From Paracoccaceae bacterium (GTDB lineage: Bacteria > Pseudomonadota > Alphaproteobacteria > Rhodobacterales > Rhodobacteraceae), in NCBI GenBank assembly GCA_020425085.1, contig JAGQRW010000007.1, positions 248,001 to 312,000 on the forward strand: 64,000 bases of DNA, written 5' to 3'. Below the pieces are notes generated by a model, which saw only the letters and a list, made by a program, of their open reading frames with translations, did no database searches and was not told the DNA's origin. This document shows positions 34,855 to 46,025 of the stretch, in pieces. A program made the position numbers and the translations under genes. Each line of letters opens with the position of its first letter. Positions within the stretch are counted from its first letter, which is position 1.

Positions 34855-36387
34855 ATGAGGGATATCTTGGAGGAACTGGAAACCCGGCGGGGCGAGGCCC
34901 AGCTTGGCGGTGGCCAGGACCGGATCGACGCCCAGCATGCCAAGGGCAAGCTGACGGCACGCGAACGCATCGAACTGCTGCTGGATGAAGAAAGTTTCGA
35001 GGAATTCGACATGTTCAAGGCACACCGTTGTGCCGAGTTCGGCATGGAGGAAATTCATTATCCAGGTGATGGTGTGGTCACCGGTTGGGGCACCATCAAC
35101 GGGCGTCTGGTTTATGTGTTCAGTCAGGACTTTACCGTTTTCGGCGGCTCTTTGTCGGAAACCCATGCTGAAAAGATCTGCAAGATCATGGATATGGCGT
35201 TAAAGAACGGCGCGCCGGTGATTGGTCTGAACGATAGCGGCGGTGCGCGCATTCAGGAAGGGGTTGCCTCGCTTGCCGGTTATGCCGATGTGTTTCAGAA
35301 AAACATCATGGCCTCGGGCGTGGTGCCGCAGATCAGCGTGATCATGGGGCCTTGTGCGGGGGGGGCGGTCTATTCGCCCGCCATGACCGATTTCATATAC
35401 ATGGTGAAAGACAGCTCTTACATGTTCGTGACCGGCCCGGATGTGGTCAAGACCGTTACCAACGAGGTTGTGACCGCCGAAGAACTTGGCGGGGCCAAGA
35501 CCCATACCTCGAAATCCTCGGTCGCTGATGGTGCTTTCGAGAATGATATCGAAGCCCTGAGCGAAATTCGCCGTCTGTTCGATTTTCTACCGCTGAACAA
35601 CCGTGACAAGGCGCCGGTCAGACCGTTTTACGATAGCCAGGATCGGCTGGAACCGTCGCTGGATACGCTGATTCCTGAAAACCCGAACCAGCCATATGAC
35701 ATGAAGGAACTGGTCCGCAAGATCGCTGACGAAAGCGATTTCTTTGAAACCCAGGCGGATTTCGCCGGCAATATCCTGACCGGGTTCATTCGTATTGAAG
35801 GTTCCACCATTGGCGTGGTTGCCAACCAGCCGCTGGTGCTGGCCGGGTGTCTGGATAATGACGCCAGCCGCAAGGCGGCGCGGTTCGTTCGCTTTTGCGA
35901 TGCATTTGAAATCCCGATCCTGACGCTGGTTGATGTGCCGGGTTTCCTGCCGGGAACCTCGCAGGAATATGGCGGTATCATCAAGCAGGGGGCCAAACTG
36001 TTGTTCGCATACGGCGAAGCAACGGTGCCAAAGGTCACGGTCATTACCCGCAAGGCATATGGCGGGGCCTATGACGTGATGGCATCCAAGCACCTGCGGG
36101 GGGATTTCAACTATGCCTGGCCCACCGCGCAGATCGCGGTGATGGGTGCCAAGGGCGCGGTCGAGATTCTCTATCGTTCCGAACTTGGCGATGCCGACAA
36201 GATCGCGCAGCGAACCAGTGATTATGAAGACCGGTTTGCCAACCCGTTCGTAGCCGCGGAAAAAGGGTTCATCGACGATGTGATCATGCCGCATTCGACC
36301 CGCAAAAGGGTGGCCCGCTCATTCGCATCGCTGCGCAACAAGCGACTGAAAAACCTCTGGAAAAAACACGCCAACATGCCGCTTTGA
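34855..36387 (+). CDS. pccB: Propionyl-CoA carboxylase beta subunit
   Basis: 510 residues of the carboxyltransferase family: [16 protein letters not shown] at the N-terminus, GGARIQEGV (acyl-CoA site) near 128, [15 protein letters not shown], and in the second half [20 protein letters not shown] and [10 protein letters not shown]. It transfers carboxyl from biotin to propionyl-CoA, giving methylmalonyl-CoA. GGGAGG lies before the start; GTG 34852 is directly adjacent to ATG 34855. First gene of the pcc cluster. Confidence 0.96.
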   Translation: MRDILEELETRRGEAQLGGGQDRIDAQHAKGKLTARERIELLLDEESFEEFDMFKAHRCAEFGMEEIHYPGDGVVTGWGTINGRLVYVFSQDFTVFGGSLSETHAEKICKIMDMALKNGAPVIGLNDSGGARIQEGVASLAGYADVFQKNIMASGVVPQISVIMGPCAGGAVYSPAMTDFIYMVKDSSYMFVTGPDVVKTVTNEVVTAEELGGAKTHTSKSSVADGAFENDIEALSEIRRLFDFLPLNNRDKAPVRPFYDSQDRLEPSLDTLIPENPNQPYDMKELVRKIADESDFFETQADFAGNILTGFIRIEGSTIGVVANQPLVLAGCLDNDASRKAARFVRFCDAFEIPILTLVDVPGFLPGTSQEYGGIIKQGAKLLFAYGEATVPKVTVITRKAYGGAYDVMASKHLRGDFNYAWPTAQIAVMGAKGAVEILYRSELGDADKIAQRTSDYEDRFANPFVAAEKGFIDDVIMPHSTRKRVARSFASLRNKRLKNLWKKHANMPL

Positions 36388-36541
36388 TGGCAAGGCAGAA
36401 GTACCCGGCATTCGTATGCAATCAGACATGAAGAAAGAGGAACGAGGGTGATCAAGCGAATTCACAGCGCCGCAAGGGATGTCTGCGTTCATGCGTTTGA
36501 GCACGGTTGCGATGTCTCGAGGTTGGATCTAGTTTCAGGCG

Positions 36542-36793
36542 ATGAAACTGCCGAAACTGCCGAAACTGCCAAAACTCGTTCGCTTTCTGGCGCTCCACAT
36601 GCTGTGGGGTTTTGTGCTGGGATCGGGTTTCGTACTGGGGCTGATCTGGACCGACTTCATGGGGCTGGGTGCGATGCTGGCGCGCGACCAAAGCGGGCTG
36701 GCCACGTTTTTGCTGTTCTTTCAGTCCAGCCTGACCTTTGCCGGGGTGGCAATGGCCGTGGCGGTGATGAATTTGGGGCAGGACAAGGATTAG
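36542..36793 (+). CDS. Small membrane protein in pcc operon, KLP-repeat N-terminus
   Basis: 83 residues. The N-terminus MKLPKLPKLPKLVRF is coded by a 9-bp tandem repeat (AAACTGCCG-type units, 36544-36572), followed by two membrane helices (LHMLWGFVLGSGFVLGLI and the stretch around ATFLLFFQSS to AVAVMNL). I recall similar short proteins between pccB and pccA in Rhodobacterales. Function unknown. Confidence 0.7.
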   Translation: MKLPKLPKLPKLVRFLALHMLWGFVLGSGFVLGLIWTDFMGLGAMLARDQSGLATFLLFFQSSLTFAGVAMAVAVMNLGQDKD

Positions 36794-36857
36794 CTCAAGG
36801 TAGTCCAGTGCCACCCAGGCGCCGGTGCGAGGTGTCGATGATGGCAAGGGGGCAGGG

Positions 36858-37259
36858 ATGAAATGGCTGTTTCTGATCCTTTCGTTTATTGCCCTTCCCT
36901 GGCCAGTGGCGGCGGAAGGTCTGACAGTGCCGTCAGGCCAGCTTGTCCTGCCATACGAAGCGTTGTGGGAAGACCATTTGACCGAAGGGGCAAACGGCGA
37001 GACATGGTTGATCCTGAGGTTTCTGACGCCGGAAATCGCGCGTGCAGAAGGTCGGATCAGTTTTGGCGATGCCGAACCGGATATCATCTATTTGTGCCAG
37101 AAGGTCGGACTGCCTTTGGTGGCACTTACCGGCGGCGGTGTCGATCAGATCATCGTCAACCTGATGGATCGACCGGTTGTTCGCGGTCAGCGCGATCCTG
37201 CTTCGACCCAGTTCATGAATGCCTATCGGGTGGATCATGGGGACTGCATATGGGAATGA
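36858..37259 (+). CDS. Exported DUF6497-like protein
   Basis: 133 residues. Signal peptide MKWLFLILSFIALPWPVAA, mature start near EGLTVPSGQ. The mature domain is small with PSGQLVLPYEALWEDH and a conserved-looking C-terminus NAYRVDHGDCIWE, containing two cysteines (LCQKVG, DCIWE) that could pair. It matches my memory of DUF6497, a Rhodobacterales family found in the propionyl-CoA carboxylase operon. Role unknown. Confidence 0.72.
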   Translation: MKWLFLILSFIALPWPVAAEGLTVPSGQLVLPYEALWEDHLTEGANGETWLILRFLTPEIARAEGRISFGDAEPDIIYLCQKVGLPLVALTGGGVDQIIVNLMDRPVVRGQRDPASTQFMNAYRVDHGDCIWE

Positions 37260-37680
37260 TCTTTTGCCGTTTGCGCGGGATCAGGTGCCCGGTTGCATCC
37301 GGATGCCGGATGTGGAACCGGCCATGCTGAAACACCGGGGGTTTCCATCGCGGCTGCCGAGTTCTGATTTTCAGTTCACCATCCGTCGCGCTAATCCGAA
37401 AGGGGTGACGCCGATTGTCCGGCGCGAACGACATGCCGATCGCCGCCCGGCAGACCGCCGCGCCGATCTCGGATTCATGATGGCGCTGTGGGATCATTTC
37501 GGTGAGGAACCGTTTGTTCGCGGCAATCTGGATGCAGGCAGACTGAGCTGGCTGATCGGGCGCGAGGTGATTCCGGCAGAACAACCGTTCGATCCGGCAA
37601 GCTATGATGCGATGTTGAAAATCGACAAAAGCCGGACCATGGCGACATTTCCGGAAGTTTTCAGCGGGGAATCGGCATGA
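37219..37680 (+). CDS. Hypothetical protein in pcc operon
   Basis: Up to 153 residues, soluble and basic in the middle (RRERHADRRPADRRA). The C-terminal half looks conserved and globular (FGEEPFVRGNLDAGRLSWLI, EQPFDPASYDAMLK). The start is uncertain: ATG 37219 overlaps the previous gene by 41 bp; ATG 37237 and TTG 37264 are alternatives. Base composition matches neighbours. I do not recognise the family. Confidence 0.62.
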   Translation: MPIGWIMGTAYGNDLLPFARDQVPGCIRMPDVEPAMLKHRGFPSRLPSSDFQFTIRRANPKGVTPIVRRERHADRRPADRRADLGFMMALWDHFGEEPFVRGNLDAGRLSWLIGREVIPAEQPFDPASYDAMLKIDKSRTMATFPEVFSGESA

Positions 37681-37847
37681 TTTTGCTTATCCGGGCGATC
37701 ATTGGGCAGATTGTTGCCGACAATGCCGGGTGGCTGAAATCGCCGTTTGGCAATAGGCTGCGGCTGTCCTATGTTGAAGATGAAGCAGGAAACAGCGTCC
37801 CATCCCTGCTGAACGGTTACATTGAAATTACCCTTCCCCTCCTCAAG

Positions 37848-37881
37848 GGCCTGACTGCATCGCAGTCGGGCCTTTTCTTTT
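37848..37881 (+). terminator. Rho-independent terminator before pccA
   Basis: Stem GGCCTGACTGC (37848-37858), loop ATC, stem GCAGTCGGGCC (37862-37872; one mismatch), then TTTTCTTTT. It separates the pccB-hypothetical transcript from pccA, which must have its own start in 37882-37971 or depend on read-through. The rest of 37681-37971 holds no convincing gene. Confidence 0.85.
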
Positions 37882-37971
37882 GCCCGTGGTCGTTGCGGGC
37901 GTTTATTCCCATCTCCGTTAACCGAATAACCCGTGCCAGTATGGCACGTGGATGCATAAGGGCCGTCTAGC

Positions 37972-39972
<2,001 letters not shown>

Positions 39973-40072
39973 TCCTGATGCCAGCCAACGTCAAACATAT
40001 CAATAAGTGCGAGGAGGTCAGCCAACCGACTGAAATCCGGGGCAGGGGTATTCGCACTACCCCCACACGAAC

Positions 40073-40483
40073 CTATTTGCCCAGTTTTTCGGAAATCTCA
40101 TCCTGGCGCATCGGCGTCTTGTCGATGGCGCGGGAGATTTCGCGAACGCTCCAGGGGACAGGTTTGCGAAACAGAATGCTGCCGTCCTTGTCGTATATCA
40201 CCAGCATGAACCCACGAGGATGCAATGCCTGTCGCAGCGCAGTATTGGCCACGGGGTCGCTATCGGACAGTATGACGACATCCCGTTCTTCCAGTTCTTC
40301 GCGGTCTACCGGGTTTTTTTCCAGCAACTCCATCTGGCGGATATATCGTGGATCGTTCGGGGTATCGGCAAACACCACCAATGGACGTTTCAGCCACAAA
40401 TACTCAGACAACGGCGAAGCGTCTTGCGCTTGGGCCGCTAAGGAAAAGGCCAGGGCCCAGACAACTGCAATCAACGCGCGCAT
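40073..40483 (-). CDS. DUF4174 exported protein
   Basis: 136 residues with a signal peptide (cleavage near SLAAQA-QD). The mature domain has a thioredoxin-like look: SEYLWLKRPLVVFADTPND, EERDVVILSD, and RGFMLVIYDKDGSILFRKP, as in DUF4174. No CxxC is present. It is antisense-oriented between pccA and the next gene. Function unknown. Confidence 0.8.
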   Translation of the reverse strand: MRALIAVVWALAFSLAAQAQDASPLSEYLWLKRPLVVFADTPNDPRYIRQMELLEKNPVDREELEERDVVILSDSDPVANTALRQALHPRGFMLVIYDKDGSILFRKPVPWSVREISRAIDKTPMRQDEISEKLGK

Positions 40484-40579
40484 CGTTCCTCCGTATTTGA
40501 ACTATATTGGGGGTGTTTTGTTCCATTCCAAGGGGCAAAAACCGCTTGGTGTTAATCCTGCAGTCAGGGTGATGGGCTA

Positions 40580-41533
40580 ATGCTGCTTCCAATCCTAATT
40601 CTGGCGCAAAGGGCAAGACGACTTTTGGAGGTGATCCTGCATATTGGTGCACATCGCACCGGGACAACTTCACTACAACGCGCGCTGCAAAAGAACCATG
40701 AAAATTTGAAGAAAAACGGCGTCAGTTTCTGGGGGCCGCAGATAACCCGAAGCGGGCGATTCAACGGTTTGCTGCAACCCATTGAAAAGGCTGACCGTCA
40801 GACGCAAAAAACCATTGATCGCAATTACGGCGTAATCCGGATCGAGCTTGAGCGGCTGAAGGAACAGGCGCAAAGACGACTGATCATCAGCGAGGAAAAC
40901 ATGCTGGGTTCGATGCGCGCCAATCTGCGGGCTTCGCTGCTTTACCCGGATATTGTCGAGCGGCTGGGAAGGTTCGCGCATGTTTTCGCCCCGGTGGCAA
41001 CCCGTATCGGTATGGCTGTCCGCTCCTATGAGGATTACTGGTCCTCTAGCCTTGCCTATGCCATCGCCGCCGGGCACGACCTGCCGGATGAGGCTGCACT
41101 AGATCGCCTGGTCACCCAACCCCGCAACTGGCAGCGGGTAATAGCCGATGTGGAAAACGCATTTCCGGGTGCCGAAATTGCGGTCTGGGAACACGACCGC
41201 CTGATCGGCCGGCCCGAGGCGCAGTTCAGGGTGCTGACCGGAGGCAAGGGCTGGATCAGCGATGATGATGAACGCCACAATGCTTCGCCCGGGCGCGATG
41301 CGCTGCGCGAAATTCTGCTGGAACGCGGCGGCAGGGATACCGCCGCCGTCATTCCACCGGGCGCCGGGCGCTACATGCCGTTCCTTCTGCATCACCTGGA
41401 AACCTTCCGCGAGCAATATCAGGAGGATCTGGCATGGCTGCGCAATCGCAACCGGGATCGCCTGACTTTCGTTGAAAGTGTCGAAGACATCGCCCCAGCA
41501 CCCGACAGAATGTTGAAAAGAGGTATCGCATGA
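40580..41533 (+). CDS. Sulfotransferase-like protein in pcc/mcm cluster
   Basis: Up to 317 residues. A P-loop-like [19 protein letters not shown] near residue 18 is the PAPS 5'-phosphosulfate loop form seen in Rhodobacterales sulfotransferase-like proteins; [12 protein letters not shown] and [19 protein letters not shown] follow. The start is unclear: ATG 40580 or GTG 40631 right at the P-loop strand. It overlaps mcm by 4 bp (ATGA), so the two are translationally coupled. The acceptor is unknown, and it need not be metabolically linked to mcm. Confidence 0.75.
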   Translation: MLLPILILAQRARRLLEVILHIGAHRTGTTSLQRALQKNHENLKKNGVSFWGPQITRSGRFNGLLQPIEKADRQTQKTIDRNYGVIRIELERLKEQAQRRLIISEENMLGSMRANLRASLLYPDIVERLGRFAHVFAPVATRIGMAVRSYEDYWSSSLAYAIAAGHDLPDEAALDRLVTQPRNWQRVIADVENAFPGAEIAVWEHDRLIGRPEAQFRVLTGGKGWISDDDERHNASPGRDALREILLERGGRDTAAVIPPGAGRYMPFLLHHLETFREQYQEDLAWLRNRNRDRLTFVESVEDIAPAPDRMLKRGIA

Positions 41534-43659
41534 ACGCGAAGAAACAATGGCAGGCAACCGCCGAAAGGGAAATGCGTGGCAAACCGCTAAGCGATCTTGA
41601 CTGGAACACCCCTGAGGGAATTGTCGTCAAACCGGTTTACGATGAAACGGATTTGGCCGGGATTGAACACCTTGGCGGCATGCCGGGGGTTGCGCCCTAT
41701 CTGCGTGGTCCCAAGGCGACGATGTATGCCGGCCGCCCCTGGACCATCCGCCAATATGCAGGCTTTTCCACCGCCGAGGAAAGCAACGCCTTTTACCGCC
41801 AAGGCCTGGCAGCCGGGCAGATGGGGGTCTCGGTCGCGTTCGATCTGGCGACCCACCGCGGCTATGACAGCGATCATCCGCGGGTGGTCGGCGATGTCGG
41901 CAAAGCGGGCGTCGCCATCGACAGCGTCGAGGACATGAAGATCCTGTTCGACGGCATCCCGCTCGACAAGATATCGGTCTCGATGACGATGAATGGTGCG
42001 GTGATCCCGATCCTCGCCAGTTTCATCGTCGCGGGCGAGGAACAGGGGGTTGACCGCTCGCTTTTGTCCGGCACCATCCAGAATGATATTCTAAAGGAAT
42101 TCATGGTCAGGAACACCTATATCTATCCGCCCGAACCGTCGATGCGGATTGTTTCTGACATCATTGAATACACTTCTAATCAAATGCCGCGTTTCAATTC
42201 GATCTCGATTTCCGGCTATCACATGCAGGAAGCCGGCGCCAATCTGGTGCAGGAACTGGCCTTTACCCTGGCCGATGGCAAGGAATATGTGAAAGCTGCG
42301 ATTGCACGCGGAATGGATGTCGATGCCTTCGCAGGAAGGTTGTCGTTCTTTTTCGCCATCGGCACCAATTTCTTCATGGAAATTGCCAAACTCAGGGCGG
42401 CGCGGCTGCTCTGGTCGCGGATCATGGCCGAATTCAATCCGAAAAAACCGCAAAGCTCGATGCTCAGAACCCATTGCCAGACCTCGGGCGTCAGTCTTGC
42501 GGAACAGGACCCCTATAACAATGTGGTGCGCACCGCCTATGAAGCAATGAGCGCGGTTCTGGGTGGCACCCAAAGCCTCCATACCAACAGCTTTGACGAA
42601 GCCATCGCGCTGCCGACCGAGGCCTCGGCGCGTTTGGCGCGAAATACCCAGTTGATCCTGCAAAACGAAACCGGCGTGACCCATGTGGTCGATCCACTTG
42701 CCGGGTCTTACTACGTCGAAAAACTGACCGCAAATCTGGCCGAAGCTGCCTGGGCGCTGATTGCCGAGGTGGATGAAATCGGTGGCATGACCAAAGCTGT
42801 GGCCAGCGGCATGCCGAAGCTAAGGATCGAAGAGGCCGCCGCCAAGCGTCAGGCCGCCGTTGATCGCGGTGACGAGGTGGTGGTCGGCGTCAATCGCTTC
42901 CGGCTGGAAACGGAACCCACGATCGAGGTCAGGGAAATCGACAACACCGCCGTGCGCGAAAGCCAGATCAAACGGCTGGCGCGCATCCGGCAAAGCCGTG
43001 ATGCGGCGGCATGTGAGGGTGCCCTTCGGGCACTTGAACAGGGCGCCACCACCGGCAAGGGGAACTTGCTTGAACTCGCCGTGGACGCCGCCCGCGCCCG
43101 CGCCACCGTAGGAGAGATATCGGACGCCATGGAAAAAACATTCGGGCGCCACCGCGCCGAAGTCAGGACACTGGCAGGCGTTTACGGCGCTGCCTATGAA
43201 GGCGATGAAGGTTTCGCCGCCATTCAGGCCGACGTGGAAAAATTTGCCGAAGAAGAAGGCCGTCGCCCGCGCATGCTGGTGGTCAAGATGGGCCAGGACG
43301 GCCATGATCGTGGTGCCAAGGTGATTGCCACCGCATTCGCCGATATCGGTTTTGATGTTGATGTCGGCCCCCTGTTCCAAACCCCGGAGGAGGCGGCGCA
43401 GGACGCCATAGACAATGATGTGCATGTGGTCGGCATCTCGTCCCAGGCGGCGGGGCACAAGACGCTGGCGCCAAAACTGATCGAGGCGCTAAATACCGCC
43501 GGCGCAGGTGAAATTCTGGTGATCTGCGGCGGTGTCATTCCGCAGCAGGATTACCAGTATCTTTATGATCGCGGGGTCAAGGCGATTTTTGGGCCGGGAA
43601 CCAATATTCCCGAGGCCGCCAGGAACATTCTTGCCCTGATCCGCAGCACAAGGAAATAG
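41530..43659 (+). CDS. mcm: Methylmalonyl-CoA mutase
   Basis: 709 residues, single-chain adenosylcobalamin mutase. The N-terminal barrel includes [20 protein letters not shown] and [20 protein letters not shown]. The C-terminal B12-binding domain has [13 protein letters not shown], with the DxHxxG-type lower-ligand motif (His), and GGVIPQQDY. It converts methylmalonyl-CoA to succinyl-CoA. Ethylmalonyl-CoA mutase is the main alternative; the length and the pcc/prpE context favour Mcm. Confidence 0.94.
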   Translation: MNAKKQWQATAEREMRGKPLSDLDWNTPEGIVVKPVYDETDLAGIEHLGGMPGVAPYLRGPKATMYAGRPWTIRQYAGFSTAEESNAFYRQGLAAGQMGVSVAFDLATHRGYDSDHPRVVGDVGKAGVAIDSVEDMKILFDGIPLDKISVSMTMNGAVIPILASFIVAGEEQGVDRSLLSGTIQNDILKEFMVRNTYIYPPEPSMRIVSDIIEYTSNQMPRFNSISISGYHMQEAGANLVQELAFTLADGKEYVKAAIARGMDVDAFAGRLSFFFAIGTNFFMEIAKLRAARLLWSRIMAEFNPKKPQSSMLRTHCQTSGVSLAEQDPYNNVVRTAYEAMSAVLGGTQSLHTNSFDEAIALPTEASARLARNTQLILQNETGVTHVVDPLAGSYYVEKLTANLAEAAWALIAEVDEIGGMTKAVASGMPKLRIEEAAAKRQAAVDRGDEVVVGVNRFRLETEPTIEVREIDNTAVRESQIKRLARIRQSRDAAACEGALRALEQGATTGKGNLLELAVDAARARATVGEISDAMEKTFGRHRAEVRTLAGVYGAAYEGDEGFAAIQADVEKFAEEEGRRPRMLVVKMGQDGHDRGAKVIATAFADIGFDVDVGPLFQTPEEAAQDAIDNDVHVVGISSQAAGHKTLAPKLIEALNTAGAGEILVICGGVIPQQDYQYLYDRGVKAIFGPGTNIPEAARNILALIRSTRK

Positions 43660-43672
43660 CATACTGGTCGAT

Positions 43673-43710
43673 TTCGAAAAATTAGTTTAAAGGTAAACCA
43701 AATTTTCGAA
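43673..43710. promoter_or_regulatory. 17-bp inverted repeat upstream of maeB
   Basis: Arms TTCGAAAAATTAGTTTA (43673-43689) and TAAACCAAATTTTCGAA (43694-43710) match at 15 of 17 positions around an AAGG centre, ending 17 bp before maeB ATG. There is no T-run, so a simple terminator is unlikely. It is best read as an operator for a dimeric regulator at the maeB-prpE promoter, or as a leader hairpin that controls maeB translation. Confidence 0.65.
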
Positions 43711-43727
43711 CCAGAAACGGACCGAAC

Positions 43728-46007
43728 ATGACCGACCGACCAAATGACAACCTGAGACAGGCGGCGTTGGACTACCACGAATTTCCGAAACCCGGAAAAC
43801 TGGAAATTCGCGCCACCAAGCCCCTAGCGAATGGCCGCGATCTGGCGCGCGCCTATTCGCCGGGTGTTGCCGAAGCATGTCTTGAGATCAAGGCCGATCC
43901 GGCAGCGGCTGCGAAATATACCGCACGCGGTAACATGGTGGCGGTGGTTAGCAACGGCACGGCGGTGCTGGGTCTTGGCAATATCGGTGCGCTGGCGTCC
44001 AAGCCGGTGATGGAAGGCAAGGCGGTCCTGTTCAAGAAATTCGCCAATATCGACTGTTTTGATATCGAGCTGAACCAATCCGATCCCTACAAACTGGCCG
44101 ACATCGTCACCGCCATGGAACCAGCATTCGGCGCCATCAACCTTGAGGATATCAAGGCACCGGACTGTTTCATCGTTGAAAAGCTGTGCCGCGAACGAAT
44201 GAATATTCCAGTATTTCACGACGATCAGCACGGCACCGCCATCGTGGTTGGGGCTGCTGCCACCAATGCACTGGAAATTGTCGGCAAGCGGTTTCAGGAT
44301 ATCAAGGTGGTTTCCACCGGCGGTGGGGCGGCGGGAATTGCCTGCCTCAATATGCTGTTGAAACTTGGTGTTCAACGCGAAAACGTCTGGCTTTGCGATA
44401 TCGCCGGGCTGGTCCATCAGGGTCGCGTTGATGAGATGACGCCGCAAAAGGCGGAATATGCCCAAGACAGCGACAAGCGCCAACTGGCCGAGGTGATCAA
44501 GGGGGCGGATTTGTTTCTGGGCCTGTCCGGGCCGGGTGTGCTCAGCCCGGAAATGGTCGCCCGGATGGCCGATGATCCAATTATTTTCGCGCTGGCCAAC
44601 CCGACTCCGGAAATCCTGCCGGATCTTGCGCGCGCGGTCTGGCCGAACGCGATCATCGCCACCGGGCGCTCGGATTTCCCCAATCAGGTCAACAACGTCC
44701 TGTGTTTTCCGTTCATTTTCCGTGGCGCGCTTGATGTCGGTGCCACCGAGATCAATGATGAAATGCAAATTGCCTGCATCAACGCCATCGCGGCCCTCGC
44801 CCGTGTCACCACCTCGGCCGAGGCTGCCGCCGCTTATCAGGGGGAAACCATGCGCTTCGGGCCCGACTACCTGATCCCGAAGCCGTTCGATCCCCGGCTG
44901 ATCGGCGTGGTGGCCAGTGCCGTTGCCAGGGCGGCGATGGAATCTGGTGTCGCAAGCAGGCCGATTGCCGACCTCAAGGCTTACAAGGCTGATCTTGACG
45001 GCTCGGTCTTTCGCTCGGCGATGATCATGCGCCCGGTGTTTGACGCTGCGCGTTTCAGTCAACGGCGCATCATTTTTGCCGAGGGTGAGGATGAGCGTGT
45101 GCTGCGTGCCGCCAATGCCATTGTCGAAGAAACTGAAAACCGCCCGATCCTGATAGGCCGCCCCGAAGTGGTAGAACACCGCCTTGATCGCTGTGGCCTG
45201 AAATTGCGTGAGGGCGCGGATTTTGAACTGATCAACCCGGAACGTGACGCAAGGTTTCGTGATTTCTGGGAAAGCTATCATCGTCTGACCGAAAGGCATG
45301 GCGTGACACCGGATCTGGCCAAGGCCATCCTCCGTACCAACACCACTGCGATTGCTGCCGTTGCCGTTCATCGTGGTGACGCCGACACAATGATTTGCGG
45401 CACGTTCGGGCAATATCTGTGGCATTTGAACTATGTGAATCAGGTGCTAGGCGGGCGTGAATTGCACCCGGTTGGCGCACTTTCGCTGATGATTCAGGAA
45501 AAAGGCCCGCTTTTTATCGCCGATACCCAAGTGAACCCCGAACCGAGTCCGCAACAGATGGCCGATAGTGTGATTGCGGCGGCCCGGCATGTGAAACGTT
45601 TTGGATTGCAACCGAAAATCGCACTTTGTTCGCATTCGCAATTCGGCAATCTTGAGACAGCTAGCGCCAGCCGTATGCGCGCAGCACTGGCGATTCTCGA
45701 CGCCGAAAAACGCGATTTTGCTTATGAAGGGGAAATGCACGCCGACAGCGCCCTTGACCCAGAACTGCGGGCGCGGATTTTCCCCAATTCGCGTTTTGAA
45801 GGTGCGGCGAACGTGCTTGTTTTCGCATCCGCGGATGCGGCAAGTGCGGTTCGCAATGTGCTGAAAATCACCGCCGGTGGGCTGGAGGTTGGACCAATCC
45901 TGATGGGGATGGGCAACAAGGCGCATATCGTGACCCCTTCGATCACGGCACGTGGGTTGTTGAATATCGCGGCGCTGGCAGGAACGCCAGTGCAAACCTA
46001 TGGATGA
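43728..46007 (+). CDS. maeB: NADP-type malic enzyme with phosphotransacetylase-like domain
   Basis: 759 residues, the fusion form. The N-terminal malic domain has [15 protein letters not shown] and [18 protein letters not shown], then the dinucleotide fold [17 protein letters not shown]. From about 435 the PTA-like domain starts ([20 protein letters not shown]) and continues to the C-terminus ([14 protein letters not shown]). It decarboxylates malate to pyruvate; the PTA part is usually non-catalytic and binds acetyl-CoA as an effector. Placed after mcm, it provides the C4-to-C3 exit of propionate carbon. 18 bp separate it from prpE. Confidence 0.94.
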   Translation: MTDRPNDNLRQAALDYHEFPKPGKLEIRATKPLANGRDLARAYSPGVAEACLEIKADPAAAAKYTARGNMVAVVSNGTAVLGLGNIGALASKPVMEGKAVLFKKFANIDCFDIELNQSDPYKLADIVTAMEPAFGAINLEDIKAPDCFIVEKLCRERMNIPVFHDDQHGTAIVVGAAATNALEIVGKRFQDIKVVSTGGGAAGIACLNMLLKLGVQRENVWLCDIAGLVHQGRVDEMTPQKAEYAQDSDKRQLAEVIKGADLFLGLSGPGVLSPEMVARMADDPIIFALANPTPEILPDLARAVWPNAIIATGRSDFPNQVNNVLCFPFIFRGALDVGATEINDEMQIACINAIAALARVTTSAEAAAAYQGETMRFGPDYLIPKPFDPRLIGVVASAVARAAMESGVASRPIADLKAYKADLDGSVFRSAMIMRPVFDAARFSQRRIIFAEGEDERVLRAANAIVEETENRPILIGRPEVVEHRLDRCGLKLREGADFELINPERDARFRDFWESYHRLTERHGVTPDLAKAILRTNTTAIAAVAVHRGDADTMICGTFGQYLWHLNYVNQVLGGRELHPVGALSLMIQEKGPLFIADTQVNPEPSPQQMADSVIAAARHVKRFGLQPKIALCSHSQFGNLETASASRMRAALAILDAEKRDFAYEGEMHADSALDPELRARIFPNSRFEGAANVLVFASADAASAVRNVLKITAGGLEVGPILMGMGNKAHIVTPSITARGLLNIAALAGTPVQTYG

Positions 46008-46025
46008 ACAGAGGAGTGAACGTCG

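Noticed and set aside
36544-36572. Possible CRISPR-like repeat
   Set aside because: The 9-bp units are contiguous, in frame and without spacers; a simple coding tandem repeat.
37677-37970. A 97-codon open frame before pccA
   Set aside because: It runs straight through a strong rho-independent terminator and its second half has no protein-like pattern; likely chance.
43824-45425. A 533-codon open frame on the minus strand
   Set aside because: It lies fully antisense to maeB and shows no family motifs; an effect of high GC codon bias.
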